From assembly GCA_947494535.1 (NCBI GenBank), contig CANLVU010000002.1, forward strand, positions 1 to 61,672: 61,672 bases of DNA, in the 5' to 3' direction. Both the position numbers and the translations under genes were made by a program. The stretch comes from Cytophagaceae bacterium. GTDB lineage: Bacteria > Bacteroidota > Bacteroidia > Cytophagales > Spirosomataceae. This document shows, one piece after another, positions 27,027 through 35,359 of the stretch. Each line of letters begins with the position of its first letter. Position 1 is the first letter of the stretch. The notes under the pieces are model-generated. The model worked only from the letters and a program-made list of their open reading frames with translations, made no database searches and had not been told where the DNA came from.

Positions 27027-27707
27027 ATGAAACATTCAATTCGCCTCGCATTATTTCTGTTCATTGGCATCATTTCCGTTAGCCAAGCCTTTGGCCAAGA
27101 AACCTTAATCAAAATCCGAAAAGACACCTCCTCTCAGATGAAAACTCTTTTCAAGCCGCATAAGCTAACCTCGTTCGGCATTTCATTTCAATCCCAAATT
27201 CTTTTTGGCAAAGGAGGCCCAGAACGTGGGATGGGCTTACAAGTACATTTGAACAACAAATTATCCCTAGGTATCGCCTCATTCAATTCTATGCCTCGCC
27301 GCAATGATCGTAATGGGATGATGATGGGTCCAGATGATCGTCAACGCTTCAATGCATTAACTATCGAAGTAACTCCTATGGCAAACAAAGTAATGCATTT
27401 AAGCTTTCCACTAGCGATTGGTCGTATACAAGAAGATATGCCAAAGAATGATAACATTGCCTATCCTGCCTATGTTCCTCAACCTGGACCGAAAAGGAGA
27501 ATGAATAGAAATGATAGGAGAGAGGATGGCACTTTGGGTGTACAGCCAGGAATCAATCTTGAAGTCAATGTGTTTAAGTATGTCAAAGTATTTGGCGGTG
27601 CAAATTACCGATTCGCATTCGGTGAAGAAAAAACACCGGGAATGTCAAGAGCTGCAGGTACGCTGGGGGTGAAGGTGGGGGTTTTTAACAAACAAGTTAA
27701 GAGATAA
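27027..27707 (+). CDS. Secreted protein of unknown function
   Basis: The ATG at 27027 gives a signal peptide (MKHSIRLALFLFIGIISVSQAFGQ) and 226 residues; the frame is open back to 26973 but those residues are not signal-like. The mature protein has a Gly-rich, strand-like pattern. A hydrophilic Met/Asn/Arg/Asp-rich middle (residues ~90-110 and ~155-175, e.g. PRRNDRNGMMMGPDDR) resembles metal-response proteins, but I cannot name a family. It is divergent from the LytS/LytTR genes, so it may be their target. The stop codon lies in a unit of the downstream degenerate heptamer repeat. Confidence 0.75.
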   Translation: MKHSIRLALFLFIGIISVSQAFGQETLIKIRKDTSSQMKTLFKPHKLTSFGISFQSQILFGKGGPERGMGLQVHLNNKLSLGIASFNSMPRRNDRNGMMMGPDDRQRFNALTIEVTPMANKVMHLSFPLAIGRIQEDMPKNDNIAYPAYVPQPGPKRRMNRNDRREDGTLGVQPGINLEVNVFKYVKVFGGANYRFAFGEEKTPGMSRAAGTLGVKVGVFNKQVKR

Positions 27708-27802
27708 GAGAGTATAGAGTAGAGATTTAAAGCATAGAGCACAAAGAATAAAGCATAGAGTTGGAATCCGCTGCGCGGATACGTATGTGAAATATGTTTC
27801 AC
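27696..27802. repeat. Degenerate heptamer patch followed by two short hairpins
   Basis: From the last codons of the secreted-protein gene the sequence runs in 7-bp units (GTTAAGA, GATAAGA, GAGTATA, GAGTAGA, GATTTAA, then AGCATAG twice with AGCACAA and AGAATAA between) up to about 27758. Two hairpins follow: ATCCGC-TGC-GCGGAT at 27766-27780, which has the same 3-nt-loop build as the array at 5920-6227, and GTGAAA-TATG-TTTCAC at 27787-27802. The gene's stop TAA is inside the GATAAGA unit. Confidence 0.8.
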
Positions 27803-27811
27803 GAAATCATT

Positions 27812-27841
27812 AAAAAAGGGAACCCGAAGGTTCCCTTTTTT
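27812..27841. terminator. Bidirectional Rho-independent terminator
   Basis: A 13-bp perfect stem (left arm 27812-27824, loop CGAA, right arm 27829-27841) has GGGAACC/GGTTCCC at its core and A-run and T-run ends. It can stop transcription from both the secreted-protein gene and the nuo operon. Confidence 0.88.
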
Positions 27842-27850
27842 AATACAAAC

Positions 27851-27907
27851 TTTATTCTTTATGCTTTACTAGAGTATAGATAATAGAGTAGGGAGTAAAG
27901 ATTTAAA
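27851..27907. repeat. Degenerate heptamer patch (second copy)
   Basis: Units of 7 bp continue on the other side of the terminator: CTTTATT, CTTTATG and CTTTACT, then from 27872 GAGTATA, GATAATA, GAGTAGG, GAGTAAA and GATTTAA. The first three are the complement of the AAAGAATAAAG-type units upstream, so the two patches around the terminator are partly inverted. GAGTATA, GATAATA and GAGTAAA also occur at 19257-19291. Confidence 0.78.
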
Positions 27908-28001
27908 GCATTTTTAAAAGTGGTAATTCGGTATGAAATTTAAGAAAATATCGCGCAGCGCATTTTCGAATTTTATACCGAAATAGCACGCATTTTTAAA
28001 A
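27908..28001. mobile_element. Possible 70-bp MITE-like element flanked by 12-bp direct repeats
   Basis: A 70-bp segment (27920-27989) has inverted ends: 27920-27940 against the complement of 27969-27989 gives 18 matches over 21 positions, including the perfect core TTCGGTAT. It is flanked directly by two identical copies of GCATTTTTAAAA (27908-27919 and 27990-28001), like a target-site duplication. The inside holds a GCGC-rich palindrome and no ORF. The right flank is also part of a perfect 16-bp palindrome (27990-28005) touching the nuoJ stop codon. No transposase is in the window. Confidence 0.55.
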
Positions 28002-28005
28002 ATGC

Positions 28006-28521
28006 TTAGAAGTTTCGCTCACCGGCTTCCCTCTTCCCTAATAACACCGCTCCCACCATCGCCACAAAGAACAAGATAGACACCAGCTCGAAAGGCAATA
28101 AGTATTCGGAATATAAGACTTTACCCAAGGTTTCCACCATACCTGTTTGGGAAGCAAATCCTGATGCTCGAGGCGGAACCATATTATTTTGACGCACTAA
28201 AGCGATTAAAACGACTAAAAGGGAACCGGCTACCACCGAGCCAGCTAACTTTGTTAAGTTTGATTTAGATTCAGGTTGGTTCTTGCGCAGATCAAACATC
28301 ATGATCACGAAGAGGAATAAAACCATGATCGCTCCGGCGTATACGATGATGTTTACCGCCATCAAGAACTGGGCATTCAAAAGTACGTAGTGACCTGAGA
28401 TGCAGAAGAAGGTGAACACTAAGTACAAAACTGAGTGAATCGGGTTCTTCGCTAAAACGACCATTAGGGCGCTTAGTAAAGTTAAACCTGAAAGAAAATA
28501 CCAAATATTAGAAATCTCCAT
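28006..28521 (-). CDS. nuoJ: NADH-quinone oxidoreductase subunit J
   Basis: The 171-residue membrane subunit has five hydrophobic segments with the family segments NPIHSVLYLVFTFFCISGHYVLL and FLMAVNIIVYAGAIMVLFLFVIMM. It forms part of the proton-pumping arm of complex I. It is the last nuo gene here; the expected nuoK does not follow, and after its stop there is a palindrome, a MITE-like element and a terminator. Confidence 0.95.
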   Translation of the reverse strand: MEISNIWYFLSGLTLLSALMVVLAKNPIHSVLYLVFTFFCISGHYVLLNAQFLMAVNIIVYAGAIMVLFLFVIMMFDLRKNQPESKSNLTKLAGSVVAGSLLVVLIALVRQNNMVPPRASGFASQTGMVETLGKVLYSEYLLPFELVSILFFVAMVGAVLLGKREAGERNF

Positions 28522-28527
28522 AAGAAT

Positions 28528-29046
28528 TTATTTCCAGCCCTCACGCAAATAGCGTTGGTCCATTTTTTCAACTAATTTATCTTTCCCGTAAATCACCTCA
28601 TCGCGACTACTGAATACAGGAACCATTTGATCGTGACGTAAGAAGATGGCTTCCTTAGGGCAAGCCTCTTCGCAAAGACCGCAGAAAATACAACGAAGCA
28701 TGTTGATTTCATATACTTTGGCATACTTCTCTTCGCGGTACAATTTCTCTTCACCTTTCTTACGCTCTTCAGCGACCATTGAAATGGCCTCCGCTGGACA
28801 AGCTACGGCACAAAGACCACAAGCCGTGCAACGTTCAGCTCCTTGCTCATCCTTCTTCAAGATGTGCTGACCACGGTAAATCGGTCCTAAATAACGCGTT
28901 TGCTCTGGGTAACGAATAGTCACCGGTTTAGAGAAAAAGTGTTTTAACGTCGTCGCCATACCCCCTACAATCGCAGGGAGATACATGCGTTCCGCTAAAG
29001 TCATTTCGCCTTGCTCGACTACCTTCGTTCGGTTACTTAATTTCAT
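28528..29046 (-). CDS. nuoI: NADH-quinone oxidoreductase subunit I (two 4Fe-4S clusters)
   Basis: The 172-residue protein contains two ferredoxin-type motifs, CTACGLCAVACPAEAI and CIFCGLCEEACPKEAI, which bind clusters N6a and N6b in the peripheral arm. The N-terminal part has one amphipathic segment that anchors it to NuoH. It is separated by 4 nt from nuoH and 6 nt from nuoJ. Confidence 0.97.
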   Translation of the reverse strand: MKLSNRTKVVEQGEMTLAERMYLPAIVGGMATTLKHFFSKPVTIRYPEQTRYLGPIYRGQHILKKDEQGAERCTACGLCAVACPAEAISMVAEERKKGEEKLYREEKYAKVYEINMLRCIFCGLCEEACPKEAIFLRHDQMVPVFSSRDEVIYGKDKLVEKMDQRYLREGWK

Positions 29047-29050
29047 ATCG

Positions 29051-30175
29051 CTATGCTAATTTTTTCTTCACAAATAATTGATCGTACACCACGATTCCCG
29101 CGATGAAAACAACCACTCCACCGATTCCAATCAGAATCTGTTGATCTAATAAAACGCCTAATCCAGTTACTAAGATGTTAAACATGGCTAATGGAATTAA
29201 GCCTGACCAGCCTAAGCCCATCAATTGATCGTAACGGAAACGAGGTAATGTCCAGCGCACCCACATAAAGATGAATACGAAGGCCAAAGCCTTTCCAATC
29301 AATGCGCCTGCTCCGATCAACGTCGCTGCCGTAGCACCTAATTGTTCTGTCACAAAACCAATACCTGGATAATCATAACCGCCAAAATAAAGCGTCGCCA
29401 TCACCGCTCCCGAAATAAACATATTGATGTATTCCGCGAACAAATAGAAGCCTAATTTCATGGAAGAGTATTCCGTATGGTATCCCCCGATTAATTCGGT
29501 CTCACATTCTGGTAAGTCAAAAGGAGTACGGTTACATTCCGCAAAGGCACAAATCAAAAAGATGATAAAGCCCATCGGTTGGTACAAAATGTTCCAGTGA
29601 CCGTTTTGTTGCGCCTCTACAATGGCTTTAGTCGAAAGTGATCCGGTCATCATCAAAATAGCGATGATGGAAAGGCCCATTGCAAGCTCATACGAGATGT
29701 TTTGGGAAGCTGCACGAATCGCGCCTAACAAAGAATACTTATTATTTGATGCCCAGCCACCGATCAAGATGCCATAAACCCCTAATGAAACGATACCGAA
29801 TACCCATAAAATACCGATGTTCACATCTATACCCTGCAAGTCAAACGTTACATCACCCATAGTGATCGTGTCTCCAAAAGGAACCACGGCCGAAGTCATC
29901 AACGCCGTCAACATGGACAAGCAAGGGCCCATAATGAACAACCACTTGTTTGAGTTGGCCGGAATGAAATCCTCCTTCATAAACATCTTTACCGCATCCG
30001 CTAAAGGCTGCAAAATCCCAAAGGGACCCGCTCTATCCGGTCCAATACGGTCTTGCATGAAGGCCGCGATCTTACGCTCGAAATAGGTTGAATAAGCTGC
30101 GACCCCTAAGGTGATCAAGAAGATGACCCCGATGAAAGAAGCTTTGGCAATAAAAACTGAATTAAATAAGTCCAT
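29051..30175 (-). CDS. nuoH: NADH-quinone oxidoreductase subunit H
   Basis: The 374-residue protein has about nine membrane segments and the quinone-site signatures ERKIAAFMQDRIGPDRAGPFG and AECNRTPFDLPECETELIGG. It connects the peripheral and membrane arms of complex I. It starts directly after nuoG. Confidence 0.97.
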   Translation of the reverse strand: MDLFNSVFIAKASFIGVIFLITLGVAAYSTYFERKIAAFMQDRIGPDRAGPFGILQPLADAVKMFMKEDFIPANSNKWLFIMGPCLSMLTALMTSAVVPFGDTITMGDVTFDLQGIDVNIGILWVFGIVSLGVYGILIGGWASNNKYSLLGAIRAASQNISYELAMGLSIIAILMMTGSLSTKAIVEAQQNGHWNILYQPMGFIIFLICAFAECNRTPFDLPECETELIGGYHTEYSSMKLGFYLFAEYINMFISGAVMATLYFGGYDYPGIGFVTEQLGATAATLIGAGALIGKALAFVFIFMWVRWTLPRFRYDQLMGLGWSGLIPLAMFNILVTGLGVLLDQQILIGIGGVVVFIAGIVVYDQLFVKKKLA

Positions 30176-31207
30176 CTATTTCTTTTTAGATTTAGGTAAA
30201 GCAGGTTGAATGCCTACAAAACTACGGTCACGATCGTCATTGATTTGCTTGTAATCACGCGCCGCCTGTAACACTGGGAACGCTGGCTTGATCAAATTCG
30301 CACCATATTTATTCGCTGAGATTACCGAATGACGTGACACGTTCGTCGGTCCTTCAATCACCCAATCAGCCGTCTTCTTCTTGTCAAAACGACAGCCATT
30401 ACAAATGAAATCCGTTACTTCGCCCCACATATTCTTGCGACCCGTCACGCGAATCACTTCCTCTCCTTTGTACCAGATCGTTGCCTTTCCAGAACATTTG
30501 CTACACTCGCAATGTGCATCTACTGGCTTCGAGAACCAAACACGGCTCTTGAAACGATACGTTTTATCTGTCAAAGCGCCCACCGGACACACATCAATCA
30601 CGTTACCAGAGAAGTCATTATCAATCGCTTTTTCGATATAGGTACTAATTTCTGCGTGATCACCGCGGTTCATGACCCCATGAACACGGCCATCCGTGAT
30701 TTGGTCTGCCGTATACACGCAACGGTAGCACAAAATGCAACGGTTCATGTGTAACTGAATATTTGGACCTAAATCCGTTGGCTCAAAGGTATTACGCTCT
30801 TCCACTGTACGCGTCGATGAAACACCGTGCTCGAACGAGAAGTCTTGCAAGTGACATTCGCCGGCTTGGTCACACACTGGGCAATCCAATGGGTGATTTA
30901 ATAACAAGAATTCTACGATGCCCTTGCGTGTTTCTAACACGTCTTCGTTCACCGTATTTTCCACGATCATCCCGTCTTGAACGGCTGTAATGCAAGCTGG
31001 AACTAATTTAGGCATTGGACGAGGATCTTTTTCAGAACCCGCCGTCACCTTCACTAAACAAGCACGGCATTTTCCACCTGAACCCTTCAAAGGCTCATAA
31101 TAGCACATAGCTGGCGGAGCAACCTCAGGCCCGATCATGCGTGCTGCCTGCATGATGGTGGTTCCTGGTTCTACCTCAAGGGTGATATTATCTATCGTAA
31201 CTTTCAT
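30176..31207 (-). CDS. nuoG: NADH-quinone oxidoreductase subunit G, short form
   Basis: The start at 31207 (MKVTIDNITLEVEPG) is preferred over an in-frame ATG at 31240 that would overlap nuoF. The 343-residue protein has a 2Fe-2S ferredoxin domain (CYYEPLKGSGGKCRACLVKV), the His/Cys cluster motif CPVCDQAGECHLQDFSFEHG and a 4Fe-4S region (CILCYRCVYTADQI and DVCPVGALTDK). A further Cys group follows (CECSKCSG ... CNGC). The ~500-residue molybdopterin-oxidoreductase-like domain of E. coli NuoG is missing. I recall this short form as usual in Bacteroidota; there is no sign of a frameshift. Confidence 0.94.
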   Translation of the reverse strand: MKVTIDNITLEVEPGTTIMQAARMIGPEVAPPAMCYYEPLKGSGGKCRACLVKVTAGSEKDPRPMPKLVPACITAVQDGMIVENTVNEDVLETRKGIVEFLLLNHPLDCPVCDQAGECHLQDFSFEHGVSSTRTVEERNTFEPTDLGPNIQLHMNRCILCYRCVYTADQITDGRVHGVMNRGDHAEISTYIEKAIDNDFSGNVIDVCPVGALTDKTYRFKSRVWFSKPVDAHCECSKCSGKATIWYKGEEVIRVTGRKNMWGEVTDFICNGCRFDKKKTADWVIEGPTNVSRHSVISANKYGANLIKPAFPVLQAARDYKQINDDRDRSFVGIQPALPKSKKK

Positions 31208-31227
31208 ATTCGTTAATTTCTGCCAAA

Positions 31228-32568
31228 TTATTTTGTCCAACTAGCCCCCTTACGCATAAATACCGCGCCAGGTTTTGTTGCTAATTCTGGGTGTTCAATA
31301 TGCCACTCGAATTCATCGCGGAAATGGCGAATCGCCGCAGCCACTGGCCAAGCCGCCGCATCTCCTAACGGACATATCGTATTTCCTTCAATTTTTTTCG
31401 CTACATCGACTAACAAATCGATGTCCTCTATGCGGCCTTGACCGTGCTCGATCCGGTTAATGACTTTGTCCATCCAACCCGTTCCTTCCCGGCAAGGAGA
31501 ACATTGTCCACACGACTCATGATGGTAGAACTTCGCAAAAGTTAAGGTATTGTGAACAATACAAGCTGTCTCGTCCATCACCACAAAACCACCCGACCCT
31601 AACATCGTACCAGAGACAAAGCCTCCATCCGATAAAGATTCATAGGTCATTAATCGTTTCTCTCCTGCCGCTGTCGTTATGATTAACTCTGCTGGTAAGA
31701 TAGGTACAGACGAACCACCGGCTACGACCGCTTTTAATTTATGTCCATCGCGAATACCGCCGCACCATTCATCCGAATAGATGAAATCTTCGACCGTAAT
31801 CCCTAATGGGATCTCGTAAACGCCTGGTTTCTTGATATGACCAGAAGCAGAGATTAATTTCGTTCCTGTACTGCGCCCTACACCAATCGCCGCATACGCA
31901 TCACCACCGTTATTCACGATCCATGAAGTGGCTGCGATAGATTCTACGTTATTCACTACCGTAGGACATTGCCATAAACCTTTCACCGCTGGGAAAGGTG
32001 GCTTATTACGAGGATTCCCTCTTTTACCTTCTAAAGATTCTAACAAAGCGGTTTCTTCTCCGCAGATATAAGCTCCACCACCAGGCTGAACAAATAGATC
32101 TAGATCGTAACCTGAACCCAAAATATTCTTGCCTAATAATCCTTTATCATAGGCCTCTTGAATCGCTTTTTCTAAAATAGCAATCACATACATTAACTCA
32201 CCACGTACGTAGATGTACGAAGTATTTGCCCCAAGAGCGAACGAAGAAACGATCATTCCCTCGATTAAAGTATGTGGAGATTTCCACATCAAATAGTGAT
32301 CCTTGAACGTACCAGGCTCTGATTCGTCCGCATTACACACTAAATAACGAGGAACACCCTCTGGTTTAGCTAAGAATGACCACTTCATGCCCATTGGGAA
32401 ACCTGCGCCTCCGCGGCCACGAAGACCTGACTTCTTCACCTCTTCGGTTACCTCGTCAGGGCTCATTTTCTTAAGTGCTTTTTTGACCGCTGAATACCCA
32501 CCATGCTTCATGAACACGTCTATTGTGTCGATGTTAGGTACGTCTATATGTTCGGTTAATATCTTCAT
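31228..32568 (-). CDS. nuoF: NADH-quinone oxidoreductase subunit F
   Basis: NuoF oxidises NADH with FMN. The 446-residue protein has the NADH/FMN loop GLRGRGGAGFPMGMKW and the FMN-site GGGAYICGEETALLESLEGKRG. The 4Fe-4S cluster N3 motif is CGQCSPCREG with a distant Cys in NTICPLGDAAAWP. It is 8 nt after nuoE and 20 nt before nuoG. Confidence 0.98.
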   Translation of the reverse strand: MKILTEHIDVPNIDTIDVFMKHGGYSAVKKALKKMSPDEVTEEVKKSGLRGRGGAGFPMGMKWSFLAKPEGVPRYLVCNADESEPGTFKDHYLMWKSPHTLIEGMIVSSFALGANTSYIYVRGELMYVIAILEKAIQEAYDKGLLGKNILGSGYDLDLFVQPGGGAYICGEETALLESLEGKRGNPRNKPPFPAVKGLWQCPTVVNNVESIAATSWIVNNGGDAYAAIGVGRSTGTKLISASGHIKKPGVYEIPLGITVEDFIYSDEWCGGIRDGHKLKAVVAGGSSVPILPAELIITTAAGEKRLMTYESLSDGGFVSGTMLGSGGFVVMDETACIVHNTLTFAKFYHHESCGQCSPCREGTGWMDKVINRIEHGQGRIEDIDLLVDVAKKIEGNTICPLGDAAAWPVAAAIRHFRDEFEWHIEHPELATKPGAVFMRKGASWTK

Positions 32569-32576
32569 CCTAGGCC

Positions 32577-33062
32577 TTATTTGCTCAATTCATCTATAAT
32601 TTGATCCACCTTTTCGTTTGTTAGGTGCATGTAGTATTTTTCGCGGATTTGGAATACAGGACCCCAACCACAAGCGGCTAAACACTCGACTTCTTTAATG
32701 GTAAACTTGCCATCTTTCGTCGTTTCGCCCGTATTAATCTTCAAACGTTTCTTCAAGTGATCGTATACTTCTACGCCACCCATTAAGCAACAAGGACCCG
32801 TACGGCAATACTCAATTACGTGCTCACCTACCGGCTCCAAGTGGAACATCGTATAGAAAGACGCCACTTCGTATACCTCGATGGGGCTGATGGACATAAG
32901 GGTTCCTACATAATCCATTACCTCTGGCGAGCACCACTTCCACTCCGCTTGCGCTAAGTGAAGGATCGGTAAAATGGCCGACTTCTGCTTCCCTTCGGGA
33001 TAGCGGGCGATAATCTTTTTCACTAATTCCAGCGTTTCTGCTGGGAAAACAATCTTGCTCAT
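32577..33062 (-). CDS. nuoE: NADH-quinone oxidoreductase subunit E
   Basis: The 161-residue thioredoxin-like 2Fe-2S protein carries cluster N1a in CRTGPCCLMGG and ECLAACGWGPV. The N-terminal helical part (ARYPEGKQKSAILPILHLAQ) is typical. It ends 8 nt before nuoF and begins 3 nt after nuoD. Confidence 0.97.
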   Translation of the reverse strand: MSKIVFPAETLELVKKIIARYPEGKQKSAILPILHLAQAEWKWCSPEVMDYVGTLMSISPIEVYEVASFYTMFHLEPVGEHVIEYCRTGPCCLMGGVEVYDHLKKRLKINTGETTKDGKFTIKEVECLAACGWGPVFQIREKYYMHLTNEKVDQIIDELSK

Positions 33063-33065
33063 GTC

Positions 33066-34301
33066 TTAAGTATCTAACTCTCCTGCAATTACGTTCATCG
33101 ATGACATCGTTACGATCGCATCTGAAAGGGTGGTTCCCTTGATCATCTCTGGGAAAGCCTGGTAATATATAAATCCGGGACGACGGAATTTCAAACGGTA
33201 AGGGGTACGACCCCCGTCAGAAACTAAGTGGAAACCTAATTCCCCGTTTCCGCCTTCTACTGAATGGTAAACCTCACCCACCGGTGCGTCGATCTCTCCC
33301 ATCACAATTTTGAAGTGGTAGATCAAAGCCTCCATGTTGTGGTAGACGTCTTGTTTATCTGGTAAATAATAATGCGGCGCATCTGCGTGATATGGACCTT
33401 CAGGAAGGTTGTCCATCGCTTGTTGGATGATGCGCAAACTTTGCCACATCTCCTCTTCACGCACTAAGAAACGATCGTAGGTATCACCTTTCGTTCCTAC
33501 CGGCACATCAAATTCGAAATCTTCGTAAGATGAATACGGGTTCAATGAACGTACATCGTAATCCACACCTGCAGCACGTAAATTAGGACCTGTAAATCCA
33601 TAGTTTAATGCACGCTCAGCAGAAATGCCCCCTACGTTTTGGGTACGGTCCATAAAAATACGGTTACGCATCACCAAGCCTTCGAATTCCTTCAAGGCAG
33701 CTGGAAGTTCTTTTAATAATTTTTGGATTTTCTCGATCGCTACAGGCGTAAAATCACGCTCCATACCACCGAAACGACCCATATTTGTCGTAAGACGTGC
33801 ACCGCACATCTCCTCATAAATCTCGTAGATGAACTCTCTCCATTGGTAGACATACAAGAAACCAGTTAAAGCTCCGGTATCTACCGCTAGGATCGAATTA
33901 CAAACAATGTGGTCTGTTAGACGTGCCAGTTCCATCATGATTACACGCATGTATTGCGCACGCTTGGGAACTTCGATGCCTAACAATTTCTCTACCGTCA
34001 TGTGCCAGCCCATATTGTTAATCGGAGCTGAACAATAGTTCATGCGGTCAGTTAAAGTCGTGATTTGATAGAAAGGACGACGTTCTGCGATTTTCTCAAA
34101 GGCCCGGTGGATATAACCCACTGTTTGCTCCGCGTCTACAATCGTTTCTCCGTCCATCGTTAAGATGTTTTGGAAGATACCGTGCGTTGCTGGGTGCGTA
34201 GGACCTAAGTTTAACGTAGATAATTCATTCACATAAGGTCCCCCTTTTTGTGTTTTATCTAATCCTACATTAGGGCTGTTTACTAAAGCTATTTCAGACA
34301 T
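33066..34301 (-). CDS. nuoD: NADH-quinone oxidoreductase subunit D
   Basis: The 411-residue protein belongs to the NiFe-hydrogenase large-subunit-like family and helps form the quinone cavity. It shows LNLGPTHPATHGIFQ, GYIHRAFEKIAERRPF, DRMNYCSAPINN, and near the C-terminus EGGNGELGFHLVSDG. It is separate from nuoC here; in some bacteria the two are fused. Confidence 0.98.
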   Translation of the reverse strand: MSEIALVNSPNVGLDKTQKGGPYVNELSTLNLGPTHPATHGIFQNILTMDGETIVDAEQTVGYIHRAFEKIAERRPFYQITTLTDRMNYCSAPINNMGWHMTVEKLLGIEVPKRAQYMRVIMMELARLTDHIVCNSILAVDTGALTGFLYVYQWREFIYEIYEEMCGARLTTNMGRFGGMERDFTPVAIEKIQKLLKELPAALKEFEGLVMRNRIFMDRTQNVGGISAERALNYGFTGPNLRAAGVDYDVRSLNPYSSYEDFEFDVPVGTKGDTYDRFLVREEEMWQSLRIIQQAMDNLPEGPYHADAPHYYLPDKQDVYHNMEALIYHFKIVMGEIDAPVGEVYHSVEGGNGELGFHLVSDGGRTPYRLKFRRPGFIYYQAFPEMIKGTTLSDAIVTMSSMNVIAGELDT

Positions 34302-34310
34302 GTCTCTTTA

Positions 34311-34808
34311 TTATCGTCCAAACAATTCATCAATCTTATCGTGACGCGTCGCATCCTCTAACGGATATTCTTTACGCATCGGGTGATAATCCATCTCGTC
34401 CATATTCAGGATACGGGTCAAGTTAGGGTGACCGTCAAAGATGATACCATAAAAATCAAACGCCTCGCGCTCCATCCAGTTTGCCGTAGCAAAAAGGCCA
34501 GTGATCGTCGGGAAATTAGGTGCTTCGATAGGCGCATAGGCCTTAATCCAAAGACGTACGTTATTTTCCAAACTGTGCAAGTGGTAGATCACTCCTAGTT
34601 CTTGACCTTTAGCCTCCGGAAAATGAATTCCAGCCAAATCCGTCAAAAATTGAAATTTAAATACCGGATGAGCATACAAAAAGTGAATCATCGGAACGAT
34701 ATTCTCTACTTCCGTGGTCACCTGCAAAATGCCGTGTGACTCCCCTATTCCATAAACACCCTCCTCACCAAACTGCGCTAGAAGCGCTTCGATTATCTTA
34801 TCGTTCAT
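34311..34808 (-). CDS. nuoC: NADH-quinone oxidoreductase subunit C
   Basis: The 165-residue peripheral subunit contains the 30-kDa subunit motif ANWMEREAFDFYGIIFDGHPNLTRIL, followed by YHPMRKEYPLED. It assembles with NuoB and NuoD. It starts 2 nt after nuoB. Confidence 0.96.
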   Translation of the reverse strand: MNDKIIEALLAQFGEEGVYGIGESHGILQVTTEVENIVPMIHFLYAHPVFKFQFLTDLAGIHFPEAKGQELGVIYHLHSLENNVRLWIKAYAPIEAPNFPTITGLFATANWMEREAFDFYGIIFDGHPNLTRILNMDEMDYHPMRKEYPLEDATRHDKIDELFGR

Positions 34809-34810
34809 AA

Positions 34811-35359
34811 TTATTCGATTCCGTAAGAAGCTAATAAAGCCTTGTATTCTGGTTCGTTACGTCTGCGTGTTGTTTCCTTCTTCGCTAATTCTTGAATCTG
34901 CATAAAGCCATCCAAAATTTGCTCCGGACGTGGCGGGCAACCTGGCACATATACGTCAACTGGGATGATACGATCAATTCCTTGCAGAACAGAATACGTA
35001 TCAAAAATACCGCCTGAACAAGCACAAGCCCCTACAGATAATACCCAACGTGGCTCAGCCATTTGGAGATAAACCTGTTTTACAACTGGTGCCATCTTCT
35101 TAGAGATCGTTCCCATCACCATTAAAACGTCCGCTTGACGTGCAGAGAAACTTAAACGTTCCGCACCAAAACGACCAATATCATAGTGAGATGCCATCGT
35201 AGACATAAACTCAATACCACAGCAGGAGGTGGCGAAAGGTAAAGGCCAAAGTGAATTAGCCCGAGCTAAACCCACTAAACTATCTAAAGATGTTGCAAAA
35301 AAACCAGCTCCCTCTACTCCTGGAGGCGCTTCAGCTACTTGAACTGTTGAATCACTCAT
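34811..35359 (-). CDS. nuoB: NADH-quinone oxidoreductase subunit B
   Basis: NuoB carries cluster N2, the last iron-sulfur cluster before quinone. Ligands are seen in FATSCCGIEFMSTM, in GACACSGG and in GCPPRPEQI. The start at 35359 is favoured because it makes a TAATG junction with nuoA; an ATG at 35371 would add four residues. At 182 residues it is full length. Confidence 0.97.
   Translation of the reverse strand: MSDSTVQVAEAPPGVEGAGFFATSLDSLVGLARANSLWPLPFATSCCGIEFMSTMASHYDIGRFGAERLSFSARQADVLMVMGTISKKMAPVVKQVYLQMAEPRWVLSVGACACSGGIFDTYSVLQGIDRIIPVDVYVPGCPPRPEQILDGFMQIQELAKKETTRRRNEPEYKALLASYGIE

Noticed and set aside
30176-31207. nuoG as a truncated pseudogene
   Set aside because: The frame is intact, all iron-sulfur motifs are present and the next gene starts directly after it; the short form is, as I recall, usual in this phylum.
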